In this document: positions 22,606 to 30,960 of the stretch, piece after piece
Numbering within the stretch: position 1 is the first letter of the stretch
Layout: each line of letters begins with the position of its first letter
NCBI GenBank assembly: GCA_963704545.1
Contig: OY969915.1
Coordinates: 496,001-560,000, forward strand
Length of the DNA stretch: 64,000 nt
Reading direction: 5' to 3'
DNA from: VRUE01 sp963704545
GTDB taxonomy: Bacteria; Actinomycetota; Thermoleophilia; Solirubrobacterales; 70-9
Translations under genes and position numbers: made by a program
Notes under the pieces: generated by a model
Seen by the model: the letters and a program-made list of their open reading frames with translations, nothing else
The model's database searches: none
Told to the model about the DNA's origin: nothing

Positions 22606-24117
22606 ATGAGACAAGCGACGAAATTGGAGGGGGCGGCGACGGTGGAGAACGAGGACCGCACCCGCTGGCTCGCCCTCTACGTGCTCTGCGCGGGGATGCT
22701 GATGATCGTCCTCGACGTGACCATCGTCAACGTCGCCCTGCCGACGATCCAGGACAGCCTCGGCTTCTCCCAGAGCGGCCTCGCCTGGGTCGTCAACGCC
22801 TACCTGATCCCCTTCGGTGGCCTGTTGCTGCTGGCCGGCCGGCTCGGCGATCTGCTCGGGCAGCGGCGCATGTTCCTGATCGGCCTCGGCGTGTTCACCG
22901 CGGCCTCGCTGCTCTGCGCCGCCGCCGAGAACCAGGCGATGCTGATCGGCGGCCGCTTCTTCGCCGGCGTCGGCGGCGCGATCGCCTCGGCCGTGATCCT
23001 GGGCATGATCGTGACCCTGTTCCCGGAGCCACGTGAGCAGGCGAAAGCGATCGGCGTCTACGGCTTCGTCGCCTCGGCCGGCGGCTCGATAGGCCTGCTC
23101 CTGGGCGGCGCCCTGACCCAGGCGATCAGTTGGCACTGGATCTTCATCATCAACCTGCCGATCGGCATCGCCACCGCCTACGGCGCCCTGCGCCTGGTCG
23201 ACGGCAGGCCCGGGATCGGCTTCAAGGCCGGTGCCGACATCCCCGGCGCCGCCCTGATCACCAGCTCGCTGATGCTCGGCGTCTACACCATCCTCGGCAT
23301 CAGCGAGCACGGCTGGGGCTCGCCCCAGACCCTGATTCTGAGCGCGATCTCCTTCGTCCTCGGCGCCGCCTTCATCGCCCGCCAGGCGCGGATCGAGAAC
23401 CCGCTGATGCCACTGCGACTCTTCCGCTCGCGCAACGTCGCCGGCGCCAACACGATCCAGGCGCTGCTGGTCGCCGGCATGTTCGGGATGTTCTTCCTCG
23501 GCGCCCTCTACCTGCAGCGGATCCTCGGCTACGACGCGCTTGAGGTCGGCCTCGCCTTCCTGCCGGCGACGATTGTGATGGGCACGCTCTCGCTCGGCTT
23601 CTCGGAAAAACTGATCATGCGCTTCGGCCCGAAGACGACGCTGATCCCCGGCGTGATCATGGTCGGCATCGGGCTGCTGCTCTTCGCCCGCACGCCGGTC
23701 GACGGCGACTACCTGGCCGACCTCCTGGCGCCGATGCTGCTGGTCGGGCTGGGCGTCGGCACCGCTTTCCCCGCGCTGATGACCCTGGCGATGTCGGGCG
23801 CGAGGCCGGAGGACTCCGGCCTCGCCTCCGGCCTGGTCAACACCAGCATGCAGGTGGGCGGCGCGATCGGGCTGGCGGTGCTGGCGACGCTGGCGACCGA
23901 GCGCACCGACAGCCAGCTCGCCGACGGCGCCGGGCAGCTCGCGGCGCTCAATTCCGGCTACCACCTCGCCTACGTCGTCGGCGCGGTCCTGGTCGCGATC
24001 GCCACCGTGATCGCGGTGACGGTGCTGAGGCCTGTGCCGATGCCCTCGCTCGAGGAGATGGGGGCGATGCAGCCCGAGAGATCCGACGAGCGCGAGCCCG
24101 CCTACTCGGAGGCCTGA
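22606..24117 (+). CDS. MFS drug exporter, DHA2 (14-helix, EmrB/QacA) family
   Basis: A 503-residue transporter. 'LDVTIVNVALPTIQDSLGFSQSGLAWVVNAYLI' is the D1/TM1 signature of DHA2 proteins. 'GRLGDLLGQRRMFLIGLGVF' is motif A. 'VASAGGSIGLLLGGALTQAISWHWIFIINLPIG' holds motif C. Fourteen hydrophobic segments can be counted. It exports lipophilic compounds using the proton gradient. The cluster of TetR genes directly upstream is the usual source of a repressor for such exporters. A TAGGGT box is 9 nt before the ATG. The last 16 bp overlap the ECF sigma gene on the other strand. Confidence 0.92.
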   Translation: MRQATKLEGAATVENEDRTRWLALYVLCAGMLMIVLDVTIVNVALPTIQDSLGFSQSGLAWVVNAYLIPFGGLLLLAGRLGDLLGQRRMFLIGLGVFTAASLLCAAAENQAMLIGGRFFAGVGGAIASAVILGMIVTLFPEPREQAKAIGVYGFVASAGGSIGLLLGGALTQAISWHWIFIINLPIGIATAYGALRLVDGRPGIGFKAGADIPGAALITSSLMLGVYTILGISEHGWGSPQTLILSAISFVLGAAFIARQARIENPLMPLRLFRSRNVAGANTIQALLVAGMFGMFFLGALYLQRILGYDALEVGLAFLPATIVMGTLSLGFSEKLIMRFGPKTTLIPGVIMVGIGLLLFARTPVDGDYLADLLAPMLLVGLGVGTAFPALMTLAMSGARPEDSGLASGLVNTSMQVGGAIGLAVLATLATERTDSQLADGAGQLAALNSGYHLAYVVGAVLVAIATVIAVTVLRPVPMPSLEEMGAMQPERSDEREPAYSEA

Positions 24118-25343
24118 GCCAGGCGCCGCTCGATGAAGCGCCGCTCGACCGGGTTGGCCGTCAGCTCGAGCGCCAGCCGGTAGGACTCGGCCGCCTCGCC
24201 GAGCCGGCCGAGGCGGCGCAGCAGGTCTGCACGGGCGGCGTGCAGCGGCTGGTAGCCGTCGATGCCCTCGATCGCCCCGATCAGCTCCAGGCCCCGCTCC
24301 GGCCCCTCGTCCATCGCCACCGCGACGGCACGGTTGAGCTCGATCACGGGGCTTGGGGCGATCTCCATGTGCCATGCGTAGAGGCGGGCGATCCGGGCCC
24401 AGTCGGTCTCCGCCGCGCTGGCCGCTTCGGCGTGCACGGCCGCGATCCGGGCCTGGATCGTGTACGGCCCACCGGGCCCGGTCGCTCCCGCCTCGCGCGA
24501 GAGCTCCGTGCCCTCGGCGATCCGCTCGCGGCTCCAGAGCGAGCGGTCCTGGTCCTCGAGCAGGACCGCTTCGCCGCTCTCGTCGACCCGGGCTTCCCGC
24601 CGCGCGTCGGTGAGCAGCATCAGCGCCAGCAGGCCCCGCGCCTCGGGCTCGCGCGGCAGCATTGCGACCAGGACGCGGCCGAGGCGGATCGCCTCCTCGC
24701 TCAGCTCGACCCGGACCAGCTCCTCGCTGCTCGAGGCCAGGTAGCCCTCGTTGAAGATCAGGTAGAGGGCCGCCAGCACCGCCGGCAGTCGCTCCGGCAT
24801 CCGCTCGGCCCCGGGCACCTCGTAGGGGATGTTGTTGGCGGCGATCTTGCGCTTGGCGCGGACGAGTCGCTGCGCCATCGCGCTCTCTCCCGTGAGGAAG
24901 GCACGGGCGATCTCCGCTGTCCCGAGGCCGCCGAGGCTGCGCAGGGTGAGGGCGACCCGGGCCTCGATCGCCAGCGCCGGGTGGCAGCAGGTGAAGATCA
25001 GCCGCAGCCGGTCGTCCTCGATCTCGCCGGTCCGCTCGCCGGGGCCCGGCTCGGGCTCGGCGTGCAGCGCTTCCAGCCGCCCCAGCGCCGCCACCTTGTC
25101 GCGCAGGACGCCGGCGCGGCGCAGCCGGTCGATCGCCCGGTTGCGGGCGACCTGGGTGATCCAGGCGCCGGGGTTGTCCGGCACTCCCTCGGCCGGCCAG
25201 CGCTCGAGGGCGACGACGAAGGCCTCCTGCACGACCTCTTCGGCGAGGTCGAAGTCGCCGGTGACGCGGATCAGCGTCGCGACCGCGCGCCCCGACTCGT
25301 GCCGGAAGGTGCGGTCGACGACGCTGTCGCGGGCGGCGGTTAC
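24102..25343 (-). CDS. ECF42-type RNA polymerase sigma factor with TPR-like C-terminus; canonical start lost
   Basis: A roughly 413-residue ECF sigma factor. Sigma2 reads 'FRHESGRAVATLIRVTGDFDLAEEVVQEAFVVALERWP', sigma4 'RLIFTCCHPALAIEARVALTLRSLGGLGTAEIARAFL', followed by the long DUF6596/TPR-like regulatory domain typical of ECF42. The only in-frame ATG/GTG/TTG is a GTG at 25232, which would remove half of sigma2. Conserved coding runs upstream to a GTA at 25343 that overlaps the YCII stop as GTAA, exactly where this genome uses GTGA or ATGA junctions. Start assignment is therefore inferred. Partner YCII genes commonly travel with ECF42 factors. Confidence 0.8.
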   Translation of the reverse strand, partial: VTAARDSVVDRTFRHESGRAVATLIRVTGDFDLAEEVVQEAFVVALERWPAEGVPDNPGAWITQVARNRAIDRLRRAGVLRDKVAALGRLEALHAEPEPGPGERTGEIEDDRLRLIFTCCHPALAIEARVALTLRSLGGLGTAEIARAFLTGESAMAQRLVRAKRKIAANNIPYEVPGAERMPERLPAVLAALYLIFNEGYLASSSEELVRVELSEEAIRLGRVLVAMLPREPEARGLLALMLLTDARREARVDESGEAVLLEDQDRSLWSRERIAEGTELSREAGATGPGGPYTIQARIAAVHAEAASAAETDWARIARLYAWHMEIAPSPVIELNRAVAVAMDEGPERGLELIGAIEGIDGYQPLHAARADLLRRLGRLGEAAESYRLALELTANPVERRFIERRLAQASE

Positions 25344-25717
25344 GAGCGTTCCGCCTTTTCCAGCAGTTCCTTGCCGCCCGTGACCAGCGGCCGGATTTCG
25401 ACGTGGCCGCTTTTGAGCGGGACCTTCTTCGCCCAGGCCAGGGCGTCGTCGAGGCTCTCGACCTCGATCACCCAGAAGCCGGAGAGCTGCTCCTTGGTCT
25501 CGGCGAAGGGGCCGTCGGTGACGAGCGGCTCGGCCTCGCCGTAGTGCACGGTCGTGCCGGTGGCGCGCTCCTGCAGGCCGCCGCCGAAGACGAAGGCGCC
25601 GGCCTCGGTCAGCTCGGCGTTGAACTGCCCCATCTCGGAGAGGTTGCGCTTCACCTCCTCGGGGGTGACGTCCTCCCAGCTGCGCTCATCGGCGATCAAG
25701 GCAAGCATGAATTGCAT
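25340..25717 (-). CDS. YCII-related (DGPF-domain) protein
   Basis: A 125-residue protein with 'YGEAEPLVTDGPFAETKEQLSGFWVIEVESLDDALAWAKKVP', the DGPF/YCII (PF03795) signature, a ferredoxin-like fold. These proteins are regular neighbours of ECF42 sigma factors and probably act in the same signalling pathway, though no reaction is established. The gene is upstream of the sigma gene and overlaps it by four bases. A second YCII protein lies at 48124-48549. Confidence 0.9.
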   Translation of the reverse strand: MQFMLALIADERSWEDVTPEEVKRNLSEMGQFNAELTEAGAFVFGGGLQERATGTTVHYGEAEPLVTDGPFAETKEQLSGFWVIEVESLDDALAWAKKVPLKSGHVEIRPLVTGGKELLEKAERS

Positions 25718-25783
25718 CGTGTCCCTCCTGTCTGGTGAGCAGCGCCGATCGCCGCTCTCACCCTAACGACGAACCGGACTTGC

Positions 25784-26644
25784 TCAGATCGACAGCGCGG
25801 CCGCGATCTGGGGCGGGTCTTCGATCTGGGGGTAGTGGGCCAGCTCGGGGAGCTCCGTTACGGGAACGGTGGGGCGGAGCTCGCGCATCGCGGCCAGGAC
25901 TTCGGTCGTCGCGACCCGGTCGAGCAGGCCCCAGGCGAGGCTGAGGTCGCCGCGCCACTCGCGGATCGCGCCGTGCCAGCGGCCGGCGTGCTCTTCGCGC
26001 TGGTCCATGTAGGAGATCAGGCGGTGGCTGAGCGTTCGGCCGCCGTTGTGACAGACGAGCGACCACTGGTCGGCGGCCTCTGCGTCCCCGAGCGGGTGCG
26101 CCTCCGAGAAGACCGAGCCGAACTGCTGGCGGAAGACGCGCTCGCTGGAGAGCCGGGCGAGGAGGGGGCCGAAGCGGCTGCGCAGGATCCGCTGGCCGAG
26201 GATCGGGCTGGCCCGTTCCAGCACCATGCTGCCGTTGAAGAGCAGGATGCCGGCCACGTCCATCTCCAGCTTGCCCTCCAGGTCACGCGCCATCAGCTCG
26301 TTGGCGACCGAGGTGCCCATGTCGTGGGCGACGAGGAAGACCGGCCGGTCCTCGCTGTGCCGGCGCACCATCTCTTCGGTCAGGTCCGCCTGCCAGAAGA
26401 GGCTGTAGTCGTGCGCACGGGGCTTCTCGGAGAGGCCGAAGCCGAGGAAGTCGAAGGCGAGCACGTTGCGGCTGGGCAGCTCCCCGAGCAGCAACCGCCA
26501 GTCGTAGGAGCTGGAGGGGAAGCCGTGGAGGAGGACCAGCAGCGGCCCATCTCCCTCTTGGCGGAAGGTGTGGATCGAGCGATCGCGGAACTCCGTGGTC
26601 TCGCCGCGCTCCTGCCAGCGGCGCACCCGCTCGGTCAGCGCCAT
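25784..26644 (-). CDS. Alpha/beta hydrolase, haloalkane dehalogenase/epoxide hydrolase-like
   Basis: A 286-residue alpha/beta hydrolase. 'LVLLHGFPSSSYDWRLLLGEL' is the oxyanion-hole segment. 'VFLVAHDMGTSVANELM' is the nucleophile elbow with Asp (about residue 105) rather than Ser, as in haloalkane dehalogenases and epoxide hydrolases. 'ELPELAHYPQIEDPPQIA' carries the catalytic His. The ATG at 26644 follows GGAGCGGG; an upstream ATG at 26680 would add 12 residues. It is divergent from the Qng1-like gene with 40 bp between them. Substrate unknown. Confidence 0.85.
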   Translation of the reverse strand: MALTERVRRWQERGETTEFRDRSIHTFRQEGDGPLLVLLHGFPSSSYDWRLLLGELPSRNVLAFDFLGFGLSEKPRAHDYSLFWQADLTEEMVRRHSEDRPVFLVAHDMGTSVANELMARDLEGKLEMDVAGILLFNGSMVLERASPILGQRILRSRFGPLLARLSSERVFRQQFGSVFSEAHPLGDAEAADQWSLVCHNGGRTLSHRLISYMDQREEHAGRWHGAIREWRGDLSLAWGLLDRVATTEVLAAMRELRPTVPVTELPELAHYPQIEDPPQIAAALSI

Positions 26645-26684
26645 CTCAGCGACCCGCTCCCATGCCCGGCATGATCTCATCGCG

Positions 26685-27617
26685 ATGGCAGACGACGTCC
26701 CGAGCCGGGTTCGCGCCGCCTGCGCCTGGGTCGCGGCGCGGGCGCGGTCGGTGCAGATCGTGGACGGTGAGATCGAGGCCTACGCCGCCGACCTGCCGGC
26801 GCCGGGTGAGCTGCCTCCACTCGACCCGGCGACGCACCTGGTCGAGGGCGACCGCGAGTCCCGCACCGCATTCGTCGTCTGCCTCGACGCGATCAACTTC
26901 GGCTCGGGCTGGTGGCCGACGATCCGCAAGCGTTCCGGTCACAGCGGCTACTCCACCGTCGCGGCCGGCCTGACGGAGCGTTTCCGCGAGCGGGGGACCT
27001 GGACTGCGGAGGAGTTGACCCGACTCGAACCGGGCGACCTCGCCGCAGTCCTCGGCCAGGACGGCGGCCACCCGCTGATGGCCCGGTACGCGGCCTCGCT
27101 GCGCGACGTCGGCGGGCACCTCCTCGCCGACCACGGCGGTCGCTTCGAGAGCCTGCTCGACGCGGCCGCCGGCTCGGCCGTCGCCCTCGCCGGCCTGCTG
27201 GCGGAATGGGACGCGTTCGCCGACGTCTCCGCCTACGAGGGGCGCCCCGTCCCCTTCTTCAAGCGGGCCCAGATCGCCGCGGCGGATCTCAACCGCACCG
27301 GCGTCGTCGGCCTCGCCGGGGAAGAGCGTCTTACCGCCTTCGCCGACAACCTCGTCCCGCACGTGCTCCGCCTCGACGGCGTCCTACGTCTCGATCCCGA
27401 GCTCGAGCGATCGATCGACGCCGAGGAGCTGCTGGAGCACGGCTCCCCCGAGGAGGTCGAGCTGCGCGCCTGCGCCGTGCACGCGATCGAGCTGCTCTCC
27501 GCCGCCACCGACGGCCGCCTCTCGCCGGCGCAAATCGACGCCGCTCTCTGGAATCGCGGCGCTGCCCCTCGCTACAAGTCCGTCCCGCGGCCCCGCTCGC
27601 GCAGCACCGCCTACTGA
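26685..27617 (+). CDS. Queuosine 5'-phosphate N-glycosylase/hydrolase, Qng1 (DUF2419) family
   Basis: A 310-residue protein of the queuosine salvage family. 'CLDAINFGSGWWPTIRKRSG' corresponds to the family 'LNFCFW' region. 'LLADHGGRFESLLDAAAGSA', 'PVPFFKRAQIAAADLNR' and 'LTAFADNLVPHVLRLDGVLR' match the conserved 'FYKRAQI..ADL' and 'LTmFADYrVPQ.L' blocks. 'EVELRACAVHAIELL' is the C-terminal helix. Known members release queuine from queuosine monophosphate, allowing salvage of the tRNA-modifying base. Length is normal. No other queuosine gene is in the window. Confidence 0.87.
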   Translation: MADDVPSRVRAACAWVAARARSVQIVDGEIEAYAADLPAPGELPPLDPATHLVEGDRESRTAFVVCLDAINFGSGWWPTIRKRSGHSGYSTVAAGLTERFRERGTWTAEELTRLEPGDLAAVLGQDGGHPLMARYAASLRDVGGHLLADHGGRFESLLDAAAGSAVALAGLLAEWDAFADVSAYEGRPVPFFKRAQIAAADLNRTGVVGLAGEERLTAFADNLVPHVLRLDGVLRLDPELERSIDAEELLEHGSPEEVELRACAVHAIELLSAATDGRLSPAQIDAALWNRGAAPRYKSVPRPRSRSTAY

Positions 27618-27630
27618 GTCCCCTACCTCC

Positions 27631-27681
27631 CGAGGTGCAACGCGTAGCGGTCCCACAGCGACCACAAAACGTTGCACCTCG
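27631..27681. repeat. Hairpin sharing sequence with the one at 12538
   Basis: Arms CGAGGTGCAACG (27631-27642) and CGTTGCACCTCG (27670-27681) pair exactly over 12 bp with a 27-nt loop. The right arm and the following G-rich stretch ending GGCTTGG resemble 12571-12602. It lies between convergent genes and may terminate both. Together with 12538-12582 it marks a dispersed hairpin family. Confidence 0.7.
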
Positions 27682-27697
27682 ATTTGGGAGGCTTGGA

Positions 27698-28486
27698 TCA
27701 GCCGGCGGCTTCGGCCCGCCTGAGTCCGCCGCGGGCCCAGAAGGCGAAGAGGACCGGGAGGGCGAAGGCGATCGCGAAGGCGAGCGCGACGACGGCCGGT
27801 TCGCCGGAGATGAAGCCGCGGCCCGCCTCGAGCAGGGCCGTCACCGGGTTGACCGAGGCGACCGCGTGGATCCAGCCGCTGAGCAGGCTGAGCGGGACGT
27901 ACACCGGCGAGAGGAAGAGGATGAGGAAGACGGGGAACTGCATCAGCGGGCCGCCCTGGATCGAGCGCACCCGCATCGCCACCCCGACCGCCCACATCGT
28001 CGCCGTCAGGTTGGTCAGCACGGCGAGCACGAAGAGCCCGAAGAGGTCGACGCCGCTGCCGCCGACCTCCATCCCGGCGACCAGCGCGATCAAGGTGAGG
28101 ATCGTCCAGGTGAGCAGGGCGCGGGTGAGGGCCGCGATCGTGTACCCGGCGATGATCCCGTTGCGGTTGGAGGCGGCGAGCAGGTAGCGGCGGGAGAACC
28201 CGGTCTCGAAGTCGCGGGCGATCCCGAAACCGGTGAAGACGCCGCCGAAGGCCGCCGACTGGAGCAGGACGAAGACGAACTGGAACGCCGTGTAGCCGCT
28301 GGGGAAGTCGAATCCGGGGACGCTCAAGATCGCCGAGAGCCCGCCGGCGAAGGCGACGAAGAAGAAGAGCGGGAAGGCAATCGCCGGGATGAAGAAGGCC
28401 GGGTTGGAGAGGAAGTTGTGGATGCTGCGCCAGGCGACCGCGAGGGCGACCGCGCGGAAGCCGGCCGGCCGGTGGCTGCCGCTCAC
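27698..28486 (-). CDS. ABC-2 type transporter permease
   Basis: A 262-residue permease with six hydrophobic helices in the ABC2_membrane (PF01061/PF12698) arrangement. Visible are 'FFIPAIAFPLFFFVAFAGG', 'FTGFGIARDFETGFSRRYLLAASNRNGIIAGYT' (the conserved amphipathic coupling helix with E-T-G/R), and 'FLSPVYVPLSLLSGWIHAVASVNPVTALLEAGRG', the C-terminal 'NP.t...e..R' motif. The start is GTG at 28486, overlapping the upstream permease stop (GTGA). With the ABC ATPase and first permease it forms a DrrAB-like exporter. Confidence 0.9.
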   Translation of the reverse strand: MSGSHRPAGFRAVALAVAWRSIHNFLSNPAFFIPAIAFPLFFFVAFAGGLSAILSVPGFDFPSGYTAFQFVFVLLQSAAFGGVFTGFGIARDFETGFSRRYLLAASNRNGIIAGYTIAALTRALLTWTILTLIALVAGMEVGGSGVDLFGLFVLAVLTNLTATMWAVGVAMRVRSIQGGPLMQFPVFLILFLSPVYVPLSLLSGWIHAVASVNPVTALLEAGRGFISGEPAVVALAFAIAFALPVLFAFWARGGLRRAEAAG

Positions 28487-29262
28487 GTCCGCACCAGCCG
28501 CGTCTTCAGGGCGCTGCTCGCGGCGAGCATGCCGGTCGTCAGGATCGCCAGGGCGATGCCGAACCCGAGCGCCAGCGCACCGACGTCCCAGCCTTCGATC
28601 AGCAGCGAGCGGAAGGCGGCGAGCAGGTAGGAGACCGGGTTGGCCGAGGCGACGTCGTGGAACCACTGCGACTGGATCAGGTCGAGCGGCAGCGCCATCG
28701 AGGAGATGAAGAGGAAGACGAAGAAGACGGGGAAGAGGCTCTGCACCGCCTCGCCGGAGCCGCTGCGCAGGGCGGCGAAGAGCCCGATCGAGCCGAAGGC
28801 GACGGTGATCGTCACCGATAGGACGACGATCACCAGCGCGCCTCCCGCTCCCGCGGCCAGGTCGGCCCCGGCGAGGAGACCGACGGTCAGGTAGGCCGCG
28901 GCCTGCAGCAGCCCGAGGACGACGGCCCCGGCGAGCAGCCCGCTGAGCAGGGCCGCGCCGCGCAGCGGGGTCAGGGCGAGGCGGTTGAGGAAGCCGGTCT
29001 CGATGTCGCGGGCGAGGTCGGTGCCGGTGTTCATCACCGAGAACAGCGCCCCCTGGATGAAGGGCACGGCGAGGGCGAAGGTGAGGTAGGAGTCGGTCGG
29101 GAAGCCGGGCAGGTCGGTGGTGTCCTTGAGCCCGCCCGAGTTGACCGCGAGCAGGAAGAGCGGGAAGACCAGCGCCGGCACGATCTGCGCCGGCTGGCGC
29201 ATGGTGCGCAGGACCGAGCGCCGCGCCAGCTGACCGACCTGTGTGCGAAGGGCGCCGCTCAC
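28483..29262 (-). CDS. ABC-2 type transporter permease
   Basis: A 259-residue permease, paralogous to the next gene. 'MNTGTDLARDIETGFLNRLALTPLRGAALLSGLL' is the coupling-helix region, and 'IQSQWFHDVASANPVSYLLAAFRSLLIEG' the C-terminal signature. Six membrane segments. The start overlaps the ATPase stop (GTGA). Two distinct permeases with one ATPase suggest a heterodimeric DrrB-like channel exporting a lipophilic compound. Confidence 0.9.
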   Translation of the reverse strand: MSGALRTQVGQLARRSVLRTMRQPAQIVPALVFPLFLLAVNSGGLKDTTDLPGFPTDSYLTFALAVPFIQGALFSVMNTGTDLARDIETGFLNRLALTPLRGAALLSGLLAGAVVLGLLQAAAYLTVGLLAGADLAAGAGGALVIVVLSVTITVAFGSIGLFAALRSGSGEAVQSLFPVFFVFLFISSMALPLDLIQSQWFHDVASANPVSYLLAAFRSLLIEGWDVGALALGFGIALAILTTGMLAASSALKTRLVRT

Positions 29263-30275
29263 GCCGTGCCGACCGGCTCCGCCTCGGCCTCCGGCTCCTC
29301 GGCCTCTTCCTCCGCCCCCTCCAGCGAACGGCCGGTCTTGGCGAGGAAGACGTCGTCGAGCGAGGGGGCGTGCAGCTGCAGGGTCTCGATCGCGATGCCC
29401 TCCGAGTCGAGCGCACGCACCACGTCGGCGAGCTGCGCCTCGCCGCCCTCCAGCCGCGCCGCCGCGGCACGGGGCGAGCCGCCGGCGCGCGGCCCGAAGC
29501 GCTCCAGGACCGCGGCGAGCCGCTCGCGCTCGCCCGGATCATGGGGCACGGCCTCGACCGTGGGCCGGCCGATCTCCGCCTTCAGCGCGGCGGGGGTGCC
29601 TTCGGCGACGATGTGGCCGTGGTCGATGATCCCGACCCGGCCGGCAAGCGTGTCCGCCTCCTCCAGGTACTGGGTGGTGAGGAACACCGTGACCCCCTCC
29701 TCGGCCGCAAGCCGCGCGACCTCCTCCCAGAGCGCGGTGCGGCTCTGGATGTCGAGGCCGGTGGTCGGCTCGTCCAGGAAGAGGATGCGCGGCCGGTGCG
29801 CCAGCGCCAGCGCCAGGTCGAGCCGCCGTTTCATCCCGCCCGAGTAGCCGCCCACTTTGCGGTCGGCGGCCTGGGCCAGGCCGACCCGCTCCAGCAGCTC
29901 CTGCCCGCGCGTCCGGCGCTCGGCCTTGCCGAGCCCGTGCAGGGCGGTCTGCAGGCGCATGTGCTCGCGCGCGGTCAGCAGCGGGTCGAGCGCTGCCTCC
30001 TGCAGCGCCGCCCCGATCGAGGCGCGCACCCGGGGACCCTGCTTGACGATGTCGAAGCCCGCTACCCGCGCGGTCCCCGCCGTCGGGGGCAGCAGCGTGG
30101 TCAGCATCAGCACCGTGGTCGACTTGCCGGCGCCGTTGGGGCCGAGGAAGCCGTAGATCTCCCCGGCCTCGACCCGCAGCTCGATCCCGTCGACCGCCCG
30201 CGGCCCGTTCTTGAACTCGCGCACGAGCCCTTCGACCTCGATACCGGTGCCGCCCGGTCCCCGCTCGGGAGTCAT
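29259..30275 (-). CDS. ABC transporter ATP-binding protein, DrrA-like
   Basis: A 338-residue ATPase: Walker A 'GPNGAGKSTT' at about 45-54, Q-loop 'ALQEAAL', signature 'YSGGMKRRLDLALAL', Walker B 'RILFLDEPTTGLD', H-loop region with 'TTQYLEEADTLAGRVGIIDHG'. The H-loop carries Gln in 'TTQYLEEA', as is usual for DrrA-type drug/antibiotic exporters. A Glu-rich C-terminal tail follows the DUF4162-like domain. TAGCCT at 30282-30287 (minus strand) is 6 nt before the ATG, a leaderless start at the head of a three-gene operon. Confidence 0.93.
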   Translation of the reverse strand: MTPERGPGGTGIEVEGLVREFKNGPRAVDGIELRVEAGEIYGFLGPNGAGKSTTVLMLTTLLPPTAGTARVAGFDIVKQGPRVRASIGAALQEAALDPLLTAREHMRLQTALHGLGKAERRTRGQELLERVGLAQAADRKVGGYSGGMKRRLDLALALAHRPRILFLDEPTTGLDIQSRTALWEEVARLAAEEGVTVFLTTQYLEEADTLAGRVGIIDHGHIVAEGTPAALKAEIGRPTVEAVPHDPGERERLAAVLERFGPRAGGSPRAAAARLEGGEAQLADVVRALDSEGIAIETLQLHAPSLDDVFLAKTGRSLEGAEEEAEEPEAEAEPVGTA

Positions 30276-30310
30276 CGCCGCAGGCTAGCTGAGCGGAGCG
30301 CCCGCCCCGA

Positions 30311-30925
30311 CTAAGCGGCTGCGGCCGCGCCGGCGCGGAACAGGTGCGCCGAGGGGATGCCGATGACCTCTCCTTCGAAGCGCTTCTCGTGGCCGTAGAC
30401 GACCCAGGTGGTGTCGATTTCCCCGATGTCGAGGTCGAGGCGAAGCTCGTCGGCATGTTCCTCGAAGTGCTCCATGTGGGTCAGGCCCGAGTCGTAGTCG
30501 CCGCGCAGCAGCCCTTCGCCGACGATCGGCTTGGAGGCGACGTCGATTATCTCCTCCCACTGGGAGAGGTCGACGTAGCCCTTGGTCGCGGGGACGATTC
30601 CCAGCGAGCGCGGCTTCTCGACCTCGCGGCGGCTGAGCAGGACGAGGTGCTTGGTCGGGTAGATGAAGGTGTCGACGACGAAGATCTCGGTCCAGTACTT
30701 CTCGGTTATCTCGTGCACCTTGGGGTGGGCGCTGCACTGGACGAGGAAGGAGTTGGGCGTCTCGCGGACCATGTCCAGGCCGACGAAGAAGTCGGTGATC
30801 AGCTCGATCCCGTAGTCCTCGACCCCCTGGAAGCGCATGTAGTTCTGGACCGCGCGCTCGTGGCAGGTGCCCTCGGGGCCGAGGGTGACGATCGTGACCC
30901 TGTCGCTTGCCGTGCTCGCCTCCAT
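30311..30925 (-). CDS. BacA-like prephenate decarboxylase / prephenate-dehydratase-fold protein
   Basis: A 204-residue single-domain protein. 'VTIVTLGPEGTCHERAVQNYM' matches the 'vtLGPEGT.se.Aa.n' opening of prephenate dehydratases and of bacilysin BacA, which has the same length. 'IIDVASKPIVGEGLLRGDYDSGLTH' corresponds to the 'lv.stsaAa..v..G..DIalTn' block, and 'WVVYGHEKRF' to the end. No ACT regulatory domain is present, arguing against ordinary PheA. BacA-type enzymes decarboxylate prephenate without aromatising it. The catalytic residues cannot be confirmed here, so a related binding-protein-fold role is possible. A TAGCCT box lies 10 nt before ATG. It sits just upstream of the ABC exporter operon. 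Confidence 0.6.
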   Translation of the reverse strand: MEASTASDRVTIVTLGPEGTCHERAVQNYMRFQGVEDYGIELITDFFVGLDMVRETPNSFLVQCSAHPKVHEITEKYWTEIFVVDTFIYPTKHLVLLSRREVEKPRSLGIVPATKGYVDLSQWEEIIDVASKPIVGEGLLRGDYDSGLTHMEHFEEHADELRLDLDIGEIDTTWVVYGHEKRFEGEVIGIPSAHLFRAGAAAAA

Positions 30926-30960
30926 CCGGCCAGCAAGGCTAGGCGACTAGACAGGAAAGA

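Noticed and set aside
22399..24375. 658-codon minus-strand frame
   Set aside because: Antisense shadow of the MFS exporter; composition is Asp/Gly/Arg/Gln-rich and has no domain.
24240..25544. 434-codon plus-strand frame over the sigma/YCII genes
   Set aside because: Antisense shadow of two well-supported genes, without family motifs.
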